Origin: Halomonas sp. TA22
GTDB lineage: Bacteria; Pseudomonadota; Gammaproteobacteria; Pseudomonadales; Halomonadaceae
Direction of reading: 5' to 3'
DNA: 64,000 nucleotides
Assembly (NCBI RefSeq): GCF_013009075.1
Contig: NZ_CP053108.1
Span: forward strand, 1,426,001-1,490,000
Within the stretch, counting starts at the first letter, position 1; every line of letters begins with the position of its first letter. Under the pieces are notes generated by a model that was given only the letters and a program-made list of their open reading frames with translations, searched no databases and was not told the origin of the DNA. Positions 9,468 to 18,288 of this stretch are shown in pieces. The position numbers were made by a program, and so were the translations under genes.

Positions 9468-9809
9468 CTAGGAGTTCAGCGAGTCGGGGTCCGGTACAGC
9501 CCCCTCCTTCCACGCTCTATACTCGGCGAGACGCCGATCGATACGTGTCAGCAGGAAACCGACGATGACCACGTCGTCCAGAAGGCCGATCAGCAGGATG
9601 AAGTCGGGGATGAGATCGAAGGGCATCAGCAGGTAAGCCAGCGCCAGCGCCATCCAGCCAAACGCCGACCAGGGTATCGGCCGGTAGCGGCCCATCACCA
9701 CATCCCGCGTCATCGGCACGAACAGGCGCAAGGCACGCCCGATCCGACGAAACGCCCAGACCCGCCGTCGCAATCGGCTCCAGATCATCCAGCTAGATCC
9801 CTTTGCCAT
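9468..9809 (-). CDS. YkvA family (DUF1232) small membrane protein
   Basis: A 113-residue protein with the DUF1232 core: a hydrophobic stretch leading into AYLLMPFDLIPDFILLIG and LLDDVVIVG near residues 58-85. The N terminus is strongly basic (Arg-rich), suggesting positive-inside topology. The family is widespread and of unknown function. It stands immediately upstream of the htpG promoter, transcribed the same way. Confidence 0.83.
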   Translation of the reverse strand: MAKGSSWMIWSRLRRRVWAFRRIGRALRLFVPMTRDVVMGRYRPIPWSAFGWMALALAYLLMPFDLIPDFILLIGLLDDVVIVGFLLTRIDRRLAEYRAWKEGAVPDPDSLNS

Positions 9810-9974
9810 GCAATCGCTCCTCGAATGGTCGATGTCCTTGAGCGTAGCACGCGCCGGAGCGAGAGCATGCCGCTACTGGCGCGTTGGTTGTCGCAACCAA
9901 ACGACACTACTCAGCGAGCCTGTCATGGGCGAGGATGGGGCCTGTCTTATTCTGCAAGCTAGAGGCGTGTCGCC

Positions 9975-11921
9975 ATGCATCACAAGAGCCTGGTCAGGGG
10001 TTTGAGCACCCTGGTTACCACCCTGACATTGAGCGTGTCATTGCCCCTGTTCGCCGACGATCGTGCCATGCGCGAGGCGCTGGAAGCCGCCCGCAGCCAG
10101 CAGTGGTCGCGCATCGACCAGAGCGCCGTCGACGGACACATTCTCGCCGGCTACATCGAGTATCATCGGCTGCGCCATCAGCTGCCGCATGTCGAGCCCA
10201 ATCAGGTACTCGACTTCATGGCGCGTCATGCCGACTCTCCTCTCGCCGAGTGGATGCGCGGTCAAGCGCAGTCGCAGTATGGCCAGGCCGGTCGCTACAG
10301 CGATCTACTGGCGGTCAGTGATGGTCCTCCCGCCGGGGGGGAGCGGCAGTGCTACTACTATACGGCCCTGCACGACAGGGACCCTGCCACCGCAGTGCAA
10401 GGGGGACGCGATCTATGGCTTGTCGGCCACTCCCAGTCCTCCGCTTGCGACCCGCTGTTTTCGAGGCTGCGCGCCAATGGCGGGATTACCGCCGACGATA
10501 TCTGGGAGCGCAAGATGCTGGCCTGGCAGAGTGGCGAAAGCGGGCTAATGAGCTTTCTTGGTCGCCAGCTCGGCAGCGACTGGCAAGGCGCGCGAGACGC
10601 CGTGGAAGTGCTGAGCAGGGATTACGCCGCCATCACCCGGGTTCCGACCCACATCGGCCCCAATGGCGCCGGAAGCGGACCGCTCTTCGCCGCCGCCATG
10701 CATGGCTTCACCCGCGCCGATACCGAAGCGGCGCTGGAGGCGTGGCGCAAGATTGCCGCGCATATTCCGATCGAATCGCACCATCGCCAGGAGATCGAGC
10801 ATGATCTGGCGTTCTACTCCATGGTCCGTAACGTCACTCACAACCTCGCCTGGGTCGATGACGTCCTGCCGCGGCTGGCATCCGGCAGCCTGCTCGAGCT
10901 GCGCGTGCGCAATGCGCTGGCCAGCCGTGACTGGTCCGGAGCCATCGGCTGGATCGAGATGATGCCCGAGGAGACCCGCCTCGATAGCCGTTGGCAATAC
11001 TGGCTGGCGCGCGCCAAGGAAATCCAGGGCGATAGCATCGCTGCCAATCAGGCCTATGCCCGCGCTGCGCAAGGGCGAAACTTCTTCGGCTTCGCCGCAT
11101 CAGACCGGCTCGGACAGCCCTATTCGCTGGGCCTGGAGCGTGCCTCCTTCAATGAGGAGTATCGCAGCGAGGTCGCCCAATGGCCGGTGGTACAGCGTAC
11201 CCATGCGCTGATGCGCATCGGCGAGCAGGGGCTTGCCAATAGCGAATGGTATAGCGCCATCGAGCGAGCCAACGAAGAGCAGGCGCGCGCGCTGGCCGAC
11301 TACGCCCAGCGTCAGGGCTGGTATGCCAAGCTGGTGCAGACCACGATCACCGGGCGCATGTGGGATGCTCTCGACTGGCGGTTTCCCGAGGCCTACCGTG
11401 AGAGCTTCATGCGCTGGGGCGAGTCTACCGGAGTCGATCCCTACCTGCTGATGGGGATCGCCAGGCGCGAGAGTGCCTACAACACCGAAGCCCTCTCGCC
11501 AGCAGGCGCGCGTGGCCTGATGCAGCTGATGCCGGGCACGGCCACCCTGCTTGCCCGCCAGCTGGGCATCAGCGATCCCGGCCCCTACGGCGTGCTCGAG
11601 CCGGAAATGAACATTCGACTTGGCAGCACCTATATCCGCGACATGATCGATCGCTATCGGGGCAATCGCCTGGCCGCCGCCGCCGCCTACAACGCCGGGC
11701 CAGGCCGGGTAGACCGCTGGCTACGCGACGCGCCGGAGGAGTTCGACCTATTCGTCGAAAGCATCCCGTTCCGCGAGACCCGCGACTATGTTCAGGCGGT
11801 ACTCGCCTATCGCGTGATTTTTGAAAGTCTGGCCAATGGCGGCAACACCGACGGGATCGCCATGCTCAGCGCGCATGAAACCAATGTGCGCTACGACGCC
11901 TCGCTACTGGCCCGCAACTGA
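9975..11921 (+). CDS. slt: Soluble lytic murein transglycosylase (Slt70 type)
   Basis: A periplasmic enzyme cleaving the MurNAc-GlcNAc bond of peptidoglycan to 1,6-anhydro products. Residues 1-28 form a signal peptide ending PLFADD. A long superhelical U/L region follows, and the C-terminal SLT domain shows ARRESAYNTEALSPAGARG with catalytic Glu at about 499, GLMQLMPGTA and AYNAGPGRVDRW. The 648-residue length is right for Slt70. A strong terminator closes the transcript. Confidence 0.93.
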   Translation: MHHKSLVRGLSTLVTTLTLSVSLPLFADDRAMREALEAARSQQWSRIDQSAVDGHILAGYIEYHRLRHQLPHVEPNQVLDFMARHADSPLAEWMRGQAQSQYGQAGRYSDLLAVSDGPPAGGERQCYYYTALHDRDPATAVQGGRDLWLVGHSQSSACDPLFSRLRANGGITADDIWERKMLAWQSGESGLMSFLGRQLGSDWQGARDAVEVLSRDYAAITRVPTHIGPNGAGSGPLFAAAMHGFTRADTEAALEAWRKIAAHIPIESHHRQEIEHDLAFYSMVRNVTHNLAWVDDVLPRLASGSLLELRVRNALASRDWSGAIGWIEMMPEETRLDSRWQYWLARAKEIQGDSIAANQAYARAAQGRNFFGFAASDRLGQPYSLGLERASFNEEYRSEVAQWPVVQRTHALMRIGEQGLANSEWYSAIERANEEQARALADYAQRQGWYAKLVQTTITGRMWDALDWRFPEAYRESFMRWGESTGVDPYLLMGIARRESAYNTEALSPAGARGLMQLMPGTATLLARQLGISDPGPYGVLEPEMNIRLGSTYIRDMIDRYRGNRLAAAAAYNAGPGRVDRWLRDAPEEFDLFVESIPFRETRDYVQAVLAYRVIFESLANGGNTDGIAMLSAHETNVRYDASLLARN

Positions 11922-11929
11922 TAACGCCA

Positions 11930-11953
11930 CCGAACCCGCCCCGGCGGGTTCGG
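11930..11953 (+). terminator. Rho-independent terminator of slt
   Basis: An 11-bp stem (CCGAACCCGCC / GGCGGGTTCGG) starts 9 bp past the slt stop and is followed by CTTTCTC. Confidence 0.8.
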
Positions 11954-11988
11954 CTTTCTCATGAATGGTCCTCAACGCTCTGAGCGCA

Positions 11989-12636
11989 TCAGGCGGGGCG
12001 CTGCTCGAGGGCCAGCTTGAGGCCGAAGCCGATCATCATCACCCCGGTCGCGCCGTCCAGGCTGCGCGATACCCAGCGCTTGGCGAGCCATGGCCCAGCA
12101 CTGCCCACCATAACCGCGATGCCGATCTGCCAGATATTGGCGATGACGAAGTGCATGCCCGCTAGCCACAGTGACTTCAATAGTGCCGGATCCTCTGGCG
12201 CGATGAACTGCGGCAGGAAGGCCATGTAGAAGACGACAGTCTTGGGATTGAGGACGTTGGAGAGAAACCCTTCGCGTAGCGGTACATGCATTGCCACCGG
12301 CTGTCGCACGCCGCCAGCCCCAGTCACGGGTAACGCCGCGCCGCGCCTCACACTGGCAAGGCTCTGCACGCCAAGCCAGATCAGATAGAGCGCCCCGGCC
12401 AGTTTCAGTAGCCCGAAGGCCCACGCCGATTGCAGCAGGATGAGCGAGATTCCCAGCGCCGACACCGCGGCATGCACGAACAGACCACAGCAGATCGCCA
12501 GGCTGGTGATTACACCATCACGCAAGCCCCCCCTTGCGGTATTGCGGATTACCAGAAGCGTATCTACCCCCGGGCTCATGGTCAGCAGGGTGATGGCAAC
12601 TAGAAAGGGCCAGAAGGAGGCATCGAAGAACGTCAT
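11989..12636 (-). CDS. LysE/RhtB family amino-acid exporter
   Basis: A 215-residue inner-membrane protein with about six hydrophobic helices. The family hallmark near the N terminus is clear: LLTMSPGVDTLLVIRNTARGG (residues about 17-37), matching the PGP(N/D) motif of LysE/RhtB translocators, and LNPKTVVFYMAFLPQF near 135. Substrates are amino acids or homoserine-lactone-like compounds; none can be named here. AGGGG lies six to seven bases before the ATG. It converges with slt. Confidence 0.88.
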   Translation of the reverse strand: MTFFDASFWPFLVAITLLTMSPGVDTLLVIRNTARGGLRDGVITSLAICCGLFVHAAVSALGISLILLQSAWAFGLLKLAGALYLIWLGVQSLASVRRGAALPVTGAGGVRQPVAMHVPLREGFLSNVLNPKTVVFYMAFLPQFIAPEDPALLKSLWLAGMHFVIANIWQIGIAVMVGSAGPWLAKRWVSRSLDGATGVMMIGFGLKLALEQRPA

Positions 12637-12957
12637 AGAGGCCCCTTGAAGATAAAATCGAAGGCTTGAAAAGGGGCAGAAGAAGCGAAATCCCGATTCT
12701 GGACGTGCATGATATTTCCATCTAAAGTGATTTGGCGGGCATCAACCAGTAGTCTCGCGGCATTATCTTGAGGCAACGGGGGTAACGATGCACCCACCGC
12801 TGCGTCGGTTGGCATGATGAAAGTCGTCAGTTGTTGTTCGATTCCTTCGAGACTCCCAGTGCGGCTTCTTCTTTGCTTAACCACGCACTACGGGCATTGC
12901 ATCTGGCCAAGCCAATGCGGCCCTGCACCATCATTAAGTTCGTTAAGGAAATCAACA
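12637..12957. other. Gene-free stretch holding the cold-shock gene leader
   Basis: About 320 bp between the divergent lysE-type and cold-shock genes. The part next to the cold-shock gene probably forms a long 5' leader, as known for cspA-type mRNAs; GCATTG and CAATGC (near 12895-12925) can pair around a 13-nt loop. I see no supportable protein-coding gene in it. Confidence 0.4.
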
Positions 12958-13164
12958 ATGGCAACTGGCACTGTCAAGTGGTTCAACGATACCAAGGGCT
13001 ACGGCTTCATCTCACCGGATGACGGCGGTGATGATCTGTTTGCTCACTTCTCTGAAATCCAGGCCGATGGCTTCAAGACCCTGCAGGATGGCCAGAAGGT
13101 GACCTTCGAAGTCACGCAAGGCAAGAAGGGTCTTCAGGCGGCCAATATCAAGATCGCAAACTGA
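12958..13164 (+). CDS. Cold-shock protein (CspA family)
   Basis: A 68-residue single OB-fold nucleic-acid-binding protein with intact RNP1 (KGYGFISP) and RNP2 (DLFAHFS). It begins [17 protein letters not shown], the standard family start. The frame extends upstream, but that extension has no relation to the family, and AAGGA precedes the chosen ATG. It acts as an RNA chaperone; cold induction is likely but cannot be told from the sequence, since many paralogues are constitutive. Confidence 0.95.
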   Translation: MATGTVKWFNDTKGYGFISPDDGGDDLFAHFSEIQADGFKTLQDGQKVTFEVTQGKKGLQAANIKIAN

Positions 13165-13266
13165 GTGTTGACCGCCTTGGCGTCGCCAGTTGCCCCGCGT
13201 AGCCTTACTAACGCTCGGCTCGACTAGTCAGTGCTACAAGCAAGTGGTATGACATAAAGGCAAGAC

Positions 13267-13292
13267 AGGGCCACCCAACGGGTGGCCCTTTT
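13267..13292 (+). terminator. Rho-independent terminator of the cold-shock gene
   Basis: A perfect 9-bp stem (GGGCCACCC / GGGTGGCCC) with a 3-nt loop, then TTTT. It sits between two convergent genes and may also serve the lipoprotein gene on the other strand. Confidence 0.85.
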
Positions 13293-13301
13293 AGCTGGTC
13301 C

Positions 13302-13844
13302 TCAATTAGCCACGCCTGGCTCCTGAGACTCCACTTCTTCGAACTGCTCATCGATCTGGCGCTGGGCTTCTTCGAAGCGGCGCTCCGTCTCCTGCAGGAA
13401 TTCATCGATATCGCTATCGCTGGTTTCGCCGGGCATCGCGGTCTGGTCATCGATCGTTGCCGGGACATCGTCTTCACGCGTTTGCGGCGTTTCCACGTCG
13501 GGATCTGCCGGCACTGCGCGCTCGCCTGGCTCTACCGGTGCATCCGCCGTACCGGCGGGCAAATCGTTGGCCGTGGCGGCCTCGTCGTCAGCACCGATGG
13601 GAGTCTGACCCGCTCCGTTCACACCGGAGTCACCCGCGGTGGTGCCGGCAGGCTGCTCTAGGCTGGGGTCTTGCTGAGTGGCCTGCGGATCTGACGCAGG
13701 ATCCTGCGCCGGAGCCTCTTGTGTTGGTGGCTCCTGTGCAGGTACATCCTGTGTCGCCGGCTCATCGTCACCATTTCCACAGCCGGCCAGACCCAAGCTC
13801 AATGCCAGCATCATCGATGCTGCTATCCAGGGCTTGTTGCTCAT
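13302..13844 (-). CDS. Putative lipoprotein, low-complexity acidic
   Basis: A 180-residue secreted lipoprotein of unknown function. A type II signal peptide ends in the lipobox LAGC (Cys about residue 22), followed by GNGDDE; Asp is absent from +2, so the outer membrane is expected. The rest is very rich in Pro, Gln, Glu, Asp, Ala and Thr with a Pro-Ala-Gln-Asp/Glu repeat-like block (about 33-60), and the C-terminal 45 residues are likely helical (DEFLQETERRFEEAQRQID). No domain recognised. AAGGAG precedes the ATG by eight bases; an in-frame TTG just upstream is less likely. Confidence 0.75.
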   Translation of the reverse strand: MSNKPWIAASMMLALSLGLAGCGNGDDEPATQDVPAQEPPTQEAPAQDPASDPQATQQDPSLEQPAGTTAGDSGVNGAGQTPIGADDEAATANDLPAGTADAPVEPGERAVPADPDVETPQTREDDVPATIDDQTAMPGETSDSDIDEFLQETERRFEEAQRQIDEQFEEVESQEPGVAN

Positions 13845-13912
13845 CAATCGTTCTCCTTAAAAAACCTTCGTCCAGGCGCTTCTCTCATGCCCTAGTCATC
13901 ACCATCATAACG

Positions 13913-14350
13913 TCATTCGCCGATGTCTTCGTTCCACACCTCCGGATACTGGGCGATAAAGGTCTGCATCAGGGCGTGACACGTCCCATCGTCGAGCACT
14001 TCAAGCTCTACCCCCTGCTCACGCAACAGTGTCTCGCCGCCGAGAAAAGTGCGATTCTCGCCAATCACTACCCGGGGTATCCCATAGAGCAGGATTGCAC
14101 CGGTACACATCGGGCAAGGCGACAGGGTGGTATAGAGCACCGACTCGCGATACACCTGGGCCGGTTGACGCCCGGCATTCTCCAAGGCATCCATCTCGCC
14201 ATGCAGGACGACACTGCCTCGCTGCTGACGCTGATTGTGGCCACGTCCGATGATACGCCCTCGATGAACCAGCACCGAGCCGATCGGCACGCCTCCTTCG
14301 GCAAGACCGAGACGCGCCTCGTCGATGGCCACCTGCATGAAAGTATCCAT
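13913..14350 (-). CDS. Cytosine deaminase of the fungal Fcy1 type (nucleoside deaminase family)
   Basis: A 145-residue zinc deaminase. Zn ligands are visible in HGEMDALE (His and catalytic Glu) and SPCPMCTGA (two Cys). Unlike TadA or guanine deaminase, the protein follows yeast Fcy1 almost motif by motif: EGGVPIGSVL, GRGHN, YTTLSPCPMCTGAILLYGIP, VVIGEN and the very C terminus EDIGE, which closes the active site in the yeast enzyme. The likely reaction is cytosine to uracil plus ammonia. The start at 14350 has GGAGG seven bases before it; the upstream extension is not family-like. The comparison is from memory of Fcy1. Confidence 0.82.
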   Translation of the reverse strand: MDTFMQVAIDEARLGLAEGGVPIGSVLVHRGRIIGRGHNQRQQRGSVVLHGEMDALENAGRQPAQVYRESVLYTTLSPCPMCTGAILLYGIPRVVIGENRTFLGGETLLREQGVELEVLDDGTCHALMQTFIAQYPEVWNEDIGE

Positions 14351-14434
14351 AATGCCCCTCCATCCATCGCGACAGGTCGCGAATCGATACATGACAGCAA
14401 CCAGCTTAACGTGCGTGGTCCCGGGGGTGTAGCC

Positions 14435-16405
14435 TCAGCTCTCCCGCGGCGGGTGCTCCGCGAGCAATGGCGGCATGGGACATTCGAACATATCCGCCAA
14501 GGCCCGGAACAGCTCGGCCTCCGCCACGCTCACCTGCCCGTCATGCTCGATGCACACCGCGAGGCTCTCGAGCAGTCGCGAACGATCTGCCTGGCGGCTC
14601 TGCAACAGACGATCCATGGCCCTATCCAGTTCGGCGAAGCTTGCCGGCGTTTCCTGATAGGTCAGGGAGAGTTCGGGCAGTACCGTCTGAGCCGCTTCGC
14701 AGGCACGCCTTGCCTCCTCTCCATCGACACCGCCAGCCCTTGCCATGGTCGAGATCACCAGGGCCACCGGCGCCTCGAGATCGGTCAGGCGCGCCTCACG
14801 CCGGCGTTGCTGCCCTCCCTCCACGCCCTGGATCAATACGCGGTAGAGTGCCCACTGCATGGCACCGGGGGCACGCTCCGCCTCGACCAACTTGCCAAGG
14901 CAGGTCTTGAAGACGGCGTACTGCGACGTTGAGAGCTGCTTGAGCACCGGCATCGCCAGTTCCAGCAATGCCAGGCGGTGGCGAGGATCGAGCGTCTCAA
15001 GGGGCTCGGCGAGATCGCCAAGGGCGGCTACCACCGTGGGATCGGCAAACTGCCTAAGCAATGCATACTGCCGCTCACGGCTGCCGGGCTCGAGTCCCAT
15101 CATGATGCCGTAGGCAAGCGCACGTGCGGAGAAGGGGTCGTGAGCTGCCTCGAGCAACCGGTCATCGAGAGTCGCCAGGGTTTCACGCGCCTGCTCCAGG
15201 TGAGGCTGGTCGAGTGTTCCGATGGTGGCCAGGGCCGAGGCGATCAGTGCCCGGGAGTTCGTCGGCAGGGTGGATAGTCCACTGCCCTGGCCGATACCGC
15301 TTGAGGTCTCCGGTATCGCCTCCTCACGCCTGGTGCGCCGCGCCTCACGCGATGCGTCGTCAAGCGTGGGCAGCTCACCATTCCAATTCGGCAGCACACG
15401 ACGTATCCGCGTCTCGAGCGGGGGGTGGGTCGACATCGGCCCACTGGCCGAGACACCCCGGCTGAAATAAAAGTGGCTGTACTCGGAAGCATTGGCAGCC
15501 TGAAGTTGCGATCCACGTTGATGGGCGGCGATCTTCATCAGCGCCCCACCGATCCCTTCCGGCTGACGCGTGAACTGTACCGCCGATGCATCGGCCAGGA
15601 ACTCCCGCTGCCGGCTTACCGCGGCCTTGATCAGGCTGCCGCAGAGCGTGCCGACATAGCCGACCACCATCAGCGCGGCACCCAACGCCAGCATCACAGC
15701 GTGAGAATTGTCGCGGCGCGAGCGTGTCGCGCTACTCATGGCGCCCCCGCGCAGCACCATGTGACCAATCAAGCCGATGAGCAGCAAGCCGTGAAGCAGT
15801 GCCACCAGGCGCAGATTGAGTCGCATGTCGCCGTTGAGGATATGGCTGAATTCATGTGCCACCACGCCCTGCAGCTCATCGCGATCGAGCAGCTCGATCG
15901 CCCCACGGGTCATGCCGATCACCGCATCCTGGGGCGAATGGCCGGCGGCGAAAGCATTGATCGCGTTGTCTTCGATCAGGTAGACCGCCGGGACCGGCGT
16001 ACCCGAGGCCAGCGCCATCTCCTCGACGATATTGAGGATCTGGCGCTCGTTGGCATCGCGGGTCTGGACGTTGAGCAGCCGCCCGCCCATCGCCTCGGCG
16101 ACGGCACGGCCACCCGCACGCAGCTGCATGTGCTTGAACAGGCTGCCCAGCACCACCACTGCCAGCACCGCGAGCGCCGTGGTGCCAAGCAAGCGCGGAT
16201 CGAGGGCAGAGGCGAAGGTCTCGGCATCGATGGCCTGCTGCCCCTGCCCTGTCGTGCCATCGGCCAGCACCAGCACCAGTGACACGGCAAGACTCGCCAT
16301 GACGATCAGCGAGATCAACGCCAGTGCCATGAGCAGTATCAACCTGCCGGTATAGCGCTTGGCCCGCTCCTGGGCGCCGAAGAAATCGACCGGTCCGCCT
16401 GCCAT
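14435..16405 (-). CDS. M48 family metalloprotease with long C-terminal extension
   Basis: A membrane zinc protease of 656 residues, about twice the length of HtpX. Two N-terminal transmembrane helices (about 21-48 and 73-90) lead to the catalytic HEFSH near 185, followed by two more hydrophobic segments. After about residue 330 comes an Arg/Glu-rich linker and a roughly 300-residue helical region with no motif I recognise. Its ATG directly follows the lemA stop (TAG-ATG), so the two are one operon; LemA-M48 pairing is common. Confidence 0.88.
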   Translation of the reverse strand: MAGGPVDFFGAQERAKRYTGRLILLMALALISLIVMASLAVSLVLVLADGTTGQGQQAIDAETFASALDPRLLGTTALAVLAVVVLGSLFKHMQLRAGGRAVAEAMGGRLLNVQTRDANERQILNIVEEMALASGTPVPAVYLIEDNAINAFAAGHSPQDAVIGMTRGAIELLDRDELQGVVAHEFSHILNGDMRLNLRLVALLHGLLLIGLIGHMVLRGGAMSSATRSRRDNSHAVMLALGAALMVVGYVGTLCGSLIKAAVSRQREFLADASAVQFTRQPEGIGGALMKIAAHQRGSQLQAANASEYSHFYFSRGVSASGPMSTHPPLETRIRRVLPNWNGELPTLDDASREARRTRREEAIPETSSGIGQGSGLSTLPTNSRALIASALATIGTLDQPHLEQARETLATLDDRLLEAAHDPFSARALAYGIMMGLEPGSRERQYALLRQFADPTVVAALGDLAEPLETLDPRHRLALLELAMPVLKQLSTSQYAVFKTCLGKLVEAERAPGAMQWALYRVLIQGVEGGQQRRREARLTDLEAPVALVISTMARAGGVDGEEARRACEAAQTVLPELSLTYQETPASFAELDRAMDRLLQSRQADRSRLLESLAVCIEHDGQVSVAEAELFRALADMFECPMPPLLAEHPPRES

Positions 16406-17002
16406 CTAGAACGAGACCTTGGGTGCTTCCTGAAGTGCTGCGCTATCCTCGAACTCCAGCAGTGCGGCATCCTCACGGTGGCCGAAGGTGCTCGCCAGCA
16501 GCACCGGCGGAAAGCTCTGGCGATAGGTGTTGTACTGCATCACGGCATCGTTGAAGGCCTGGCGCGCGAAGGCGACACGATTCTCGGTGCTGGTCAGCGT
16601 TTCGCTGAGCTGCTGCATATTGGCCGATGCCTTGAGATCGGGGTAGGCCTCCATGACCACGTTGAGACGTCCAAGCGCCGAGCCCAGCGCACCTTCTGCC
16701 CCGGCCAGCTGGGCCATCGCCTTAGGATCTCCCGGTTGAGATGCCGCCGTCTGCAAGCCGGCCATGGCACCATTGCGGGCCTGTATCACCGCCTCCAGCG
16801 TTTCGCGCTCGTGGGACATGTAAGCCTTGGCGGTCTCCACCAGGTTGGGAATCAGATCGTAGCGGCGCTTGAGCTGCACCTCGATCTGGGCGAAGGCGTT
16901 CTGATAGCGGTTACGCAGCGACACCAGAGAGTTGTAGATATTGACGCCGTAGAAGACCAGTGCCGCCACGATCACCAGGAGTACGATCGTTGTGATTTCC
17001 AT
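16406..17002 (-). CDS. LemA family protein
   Basis: A 198-residue membrane-anchored protein. One N-terminal transmembrane helix (about 5-22) is followed by the LemA coiled-coil core: YNSLVSLRNRYQNAFAQIE, KRRYDLIPNLVETAKAYMSHE, and AYPDLKASANMQQLSETL, all classic family signatures. Function is unknown; LemA proteins are repeatedly linked with M48/HtpX-like proteases and envelope stress. The downstream protease gene begins at the next base after the stop codon. AGGAAGG precedes the start. Confidence 0.92.
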   Translation of the reverse strand: MEITTIVLLVIVAALVFYGVNIYNSLVSLRNRYQNAFAQIEVQLKRRYDLIPNLVETAKAYMSHERETLEAVIQARNGAMAGLQTAASQPGDPKAMAQLAGAEGALGSALGRLNVVMEAYPDLKASANMQQLSETLTSTENRVAFARQAFNDAVMQYNTYRQSFPPVLLASTFGHREDAALLEFEDSAALQEAPKVSF

Positions 17003-17108
17003 GCATCCCTTCCTGTTCTTGGCGTCAGTCGCCGTGATGAATCAAGCCCCGCCGTGGCAATTGAGGCACACCTGGCCACGACGAGAACCTATTTTAGTGG
17101 ATAGCTTA

Positions 17109-17801
17109 CTAGGCCAGCGGCGCAAGACGAAACTCCAGGACACCGCCCTCATTGCGCAGGCGCTCGGCAAGGCGTCCGATATTGTCCCGATCGCGTGTCT
17201 CAAGCGTCATATGGTATTCATAGACCGTGCCACGCTGCACCAGGCGGTAGGTCAGCGCCTTGACGCGAAAGCCGTGTTGGCCGACCAGCTCGCGCACCTG
17301 CGCCTCATCGAGCACGGAATCGTTGGCGAAAGAGAGCATGTGGTCGGCAAAGTGCTGGCTTGGCATGCGCGCCTCCATCCAGCGAAACAGCGATAGCGTG
17401 ACAAGCGTACAGAGGGTCACCAGAATCGCCGGGAACAGGAAGCCGATGCCGTACAGAATGCCCAGCGCCGCCGTCATCCAGATCGAGGCGGCGGTGGTCA
17501 GGCCGCGCACGGTGAGACCCTCCTTGAAGATCACCCCTGCGCCGAGAAAGCCGATGCCGGTCATGATCCCCTGCGCCATGCGGGTGGGGTCGGTCGTGAC
17601 CGCCGTTGTCGGCATCATCGCGCCAAACCACTGCCCTTGATGCGTGGTGACCATCATCAATAGTGCGGACGCCAGGCACACCAGCGCATGAGTACGAAAG
17701 CCCGCCGGCCGGCCATGAAAACTCCGCTCCATACCGATCAGGCTACCGGCCAACCAGGCGGAGCCAAGATAGAACACCATCATCACTTCATCGGACGACA
17801 T
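17109..17801 (-). CDS. MgtC/SapB family protein
   Basis: A 230-residue inner-membrane protein. The N-terminal two-thirds hold five hydrophobic helices with the MgtC signatures GSLIGMERSFHGRPAGFRTH, GIMTGIGFLGAGVIFKEG and VRGLTTAASIWMTAALG. The C-terminal 80 residues form an ACT-like soluble domain as in longer MgtC proteins. Family members are tied to survival in low magnesium, often by modulating the F-type ATPase. GGGAGG precedes the ATG. I saw no magnesium-sensing leader upstream. Confidence 0.9.
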   Translation of the reverse strand: MSSDEVMMVFYLGSAWLAGSLIGMERSFHGRPAGFRTHALVCLASALLMMVTTHQGQWFGAMMPTTAVTTDPTRMAQGIMTGIGFLGAGVIFKEGLTVRGLTTAASIWMTAALGILYGIGFLFPAILVTLCTLVTLSLFRWMEARMPSQHFADHMLSFANDSVLDEAQVRELVGQHGFRVKALTYRLVQRGTVYEYHMTLETRDRDNIGRLAERLRNEGGVLEFRLAPLA

Positions 17802-17915
17802 CGAATCCTCCCTTGCGTCGTTATGACGTCAATGCTCATCATAGCGTGCCAGGGTCGAATTCCGACAGAAGTCATTGAACGGCTGGGTCCGTAAACATCG
17901 AGAAAAAGGCGACAC

Positions 17916-18203
17916 ATGCAAGAGTTCTTCAACTGGATAGGCACCCGTATCGGCGAGGCTATTCACTTTGTCGTCGATCTTCTGGTGATCTTTTTTGCCA
18001 ATATCGGCGGCGCGATGGCGAGCTTCGTTCAAGGGCTCAGTGCAGCGTTGGGCATCAATCCCACCCTGTTCAGCCTGGTGGTGCTGCTGATCGGCCTGTG
18101 GTTGCTTTATCACGGAGTACGTGCCCTGCTTCAGCGACGTATCATCGGCGCTCTGATCCTGGCATTTCTTGGCTTCATGGTACTGAGCTGGCTGATGCGT
18201 TGA
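17916..18203 (+). CDS. Hypothetical small membrane protein
   Basis: A 95-residue protein with three hydrophobic stretches (about 15-33, 40-65 and 70-95) and a short basic segment (LLQRRI) between the last two. AAGG precedes the ATG at suitable spacing. It lies divergently from the MgtC gene, and its codon use matches its neighbours. No family recognised. Confidence 0.6.
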   Translation: MQEFFNWIGTRIGEAIHFVVDLLVIFFANIGGAMASFVQGLSAALGINPTLFSLVVLLIGLWLLYHGVRALLQRRIIGALILAFLGFMVLSWLMR

Positions 18204-18231
18204 GTCATTGCATGTAAGAAAAAACACATCG

Positions 18232-18258
18232 ATAAGGCCGCCCAATAGGCAGCCTTAT
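18232..18258 (-). terminator. Rho-independent terminator of pepN
   Basis: A two-part stem (ATAAGGC / GCCTTAT around GCC / GGC) followed within eight bases on the minus strand by GTGTTTTTTC, 31 bp past the pepN stop. Confidence 0.65.
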
Positions 18259-18288
18259 GACGTTAAAGAAGACTAACCAGGCGGCATG

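Noticed and set aside
13457-14932. 491-codon plus-strand open frame across the lipoprotein, deaminase and M48 genes
   Set aside because: It runs antisense through three well-supported genes and has a composition typical of reverse-frame GC-rich shadow translation.
15425-16282. 285-codon open frame opposite the M48 protease
   Set aside because: Antisense shadow, Gln/His/Arg-rich as expected from the reverse frame.
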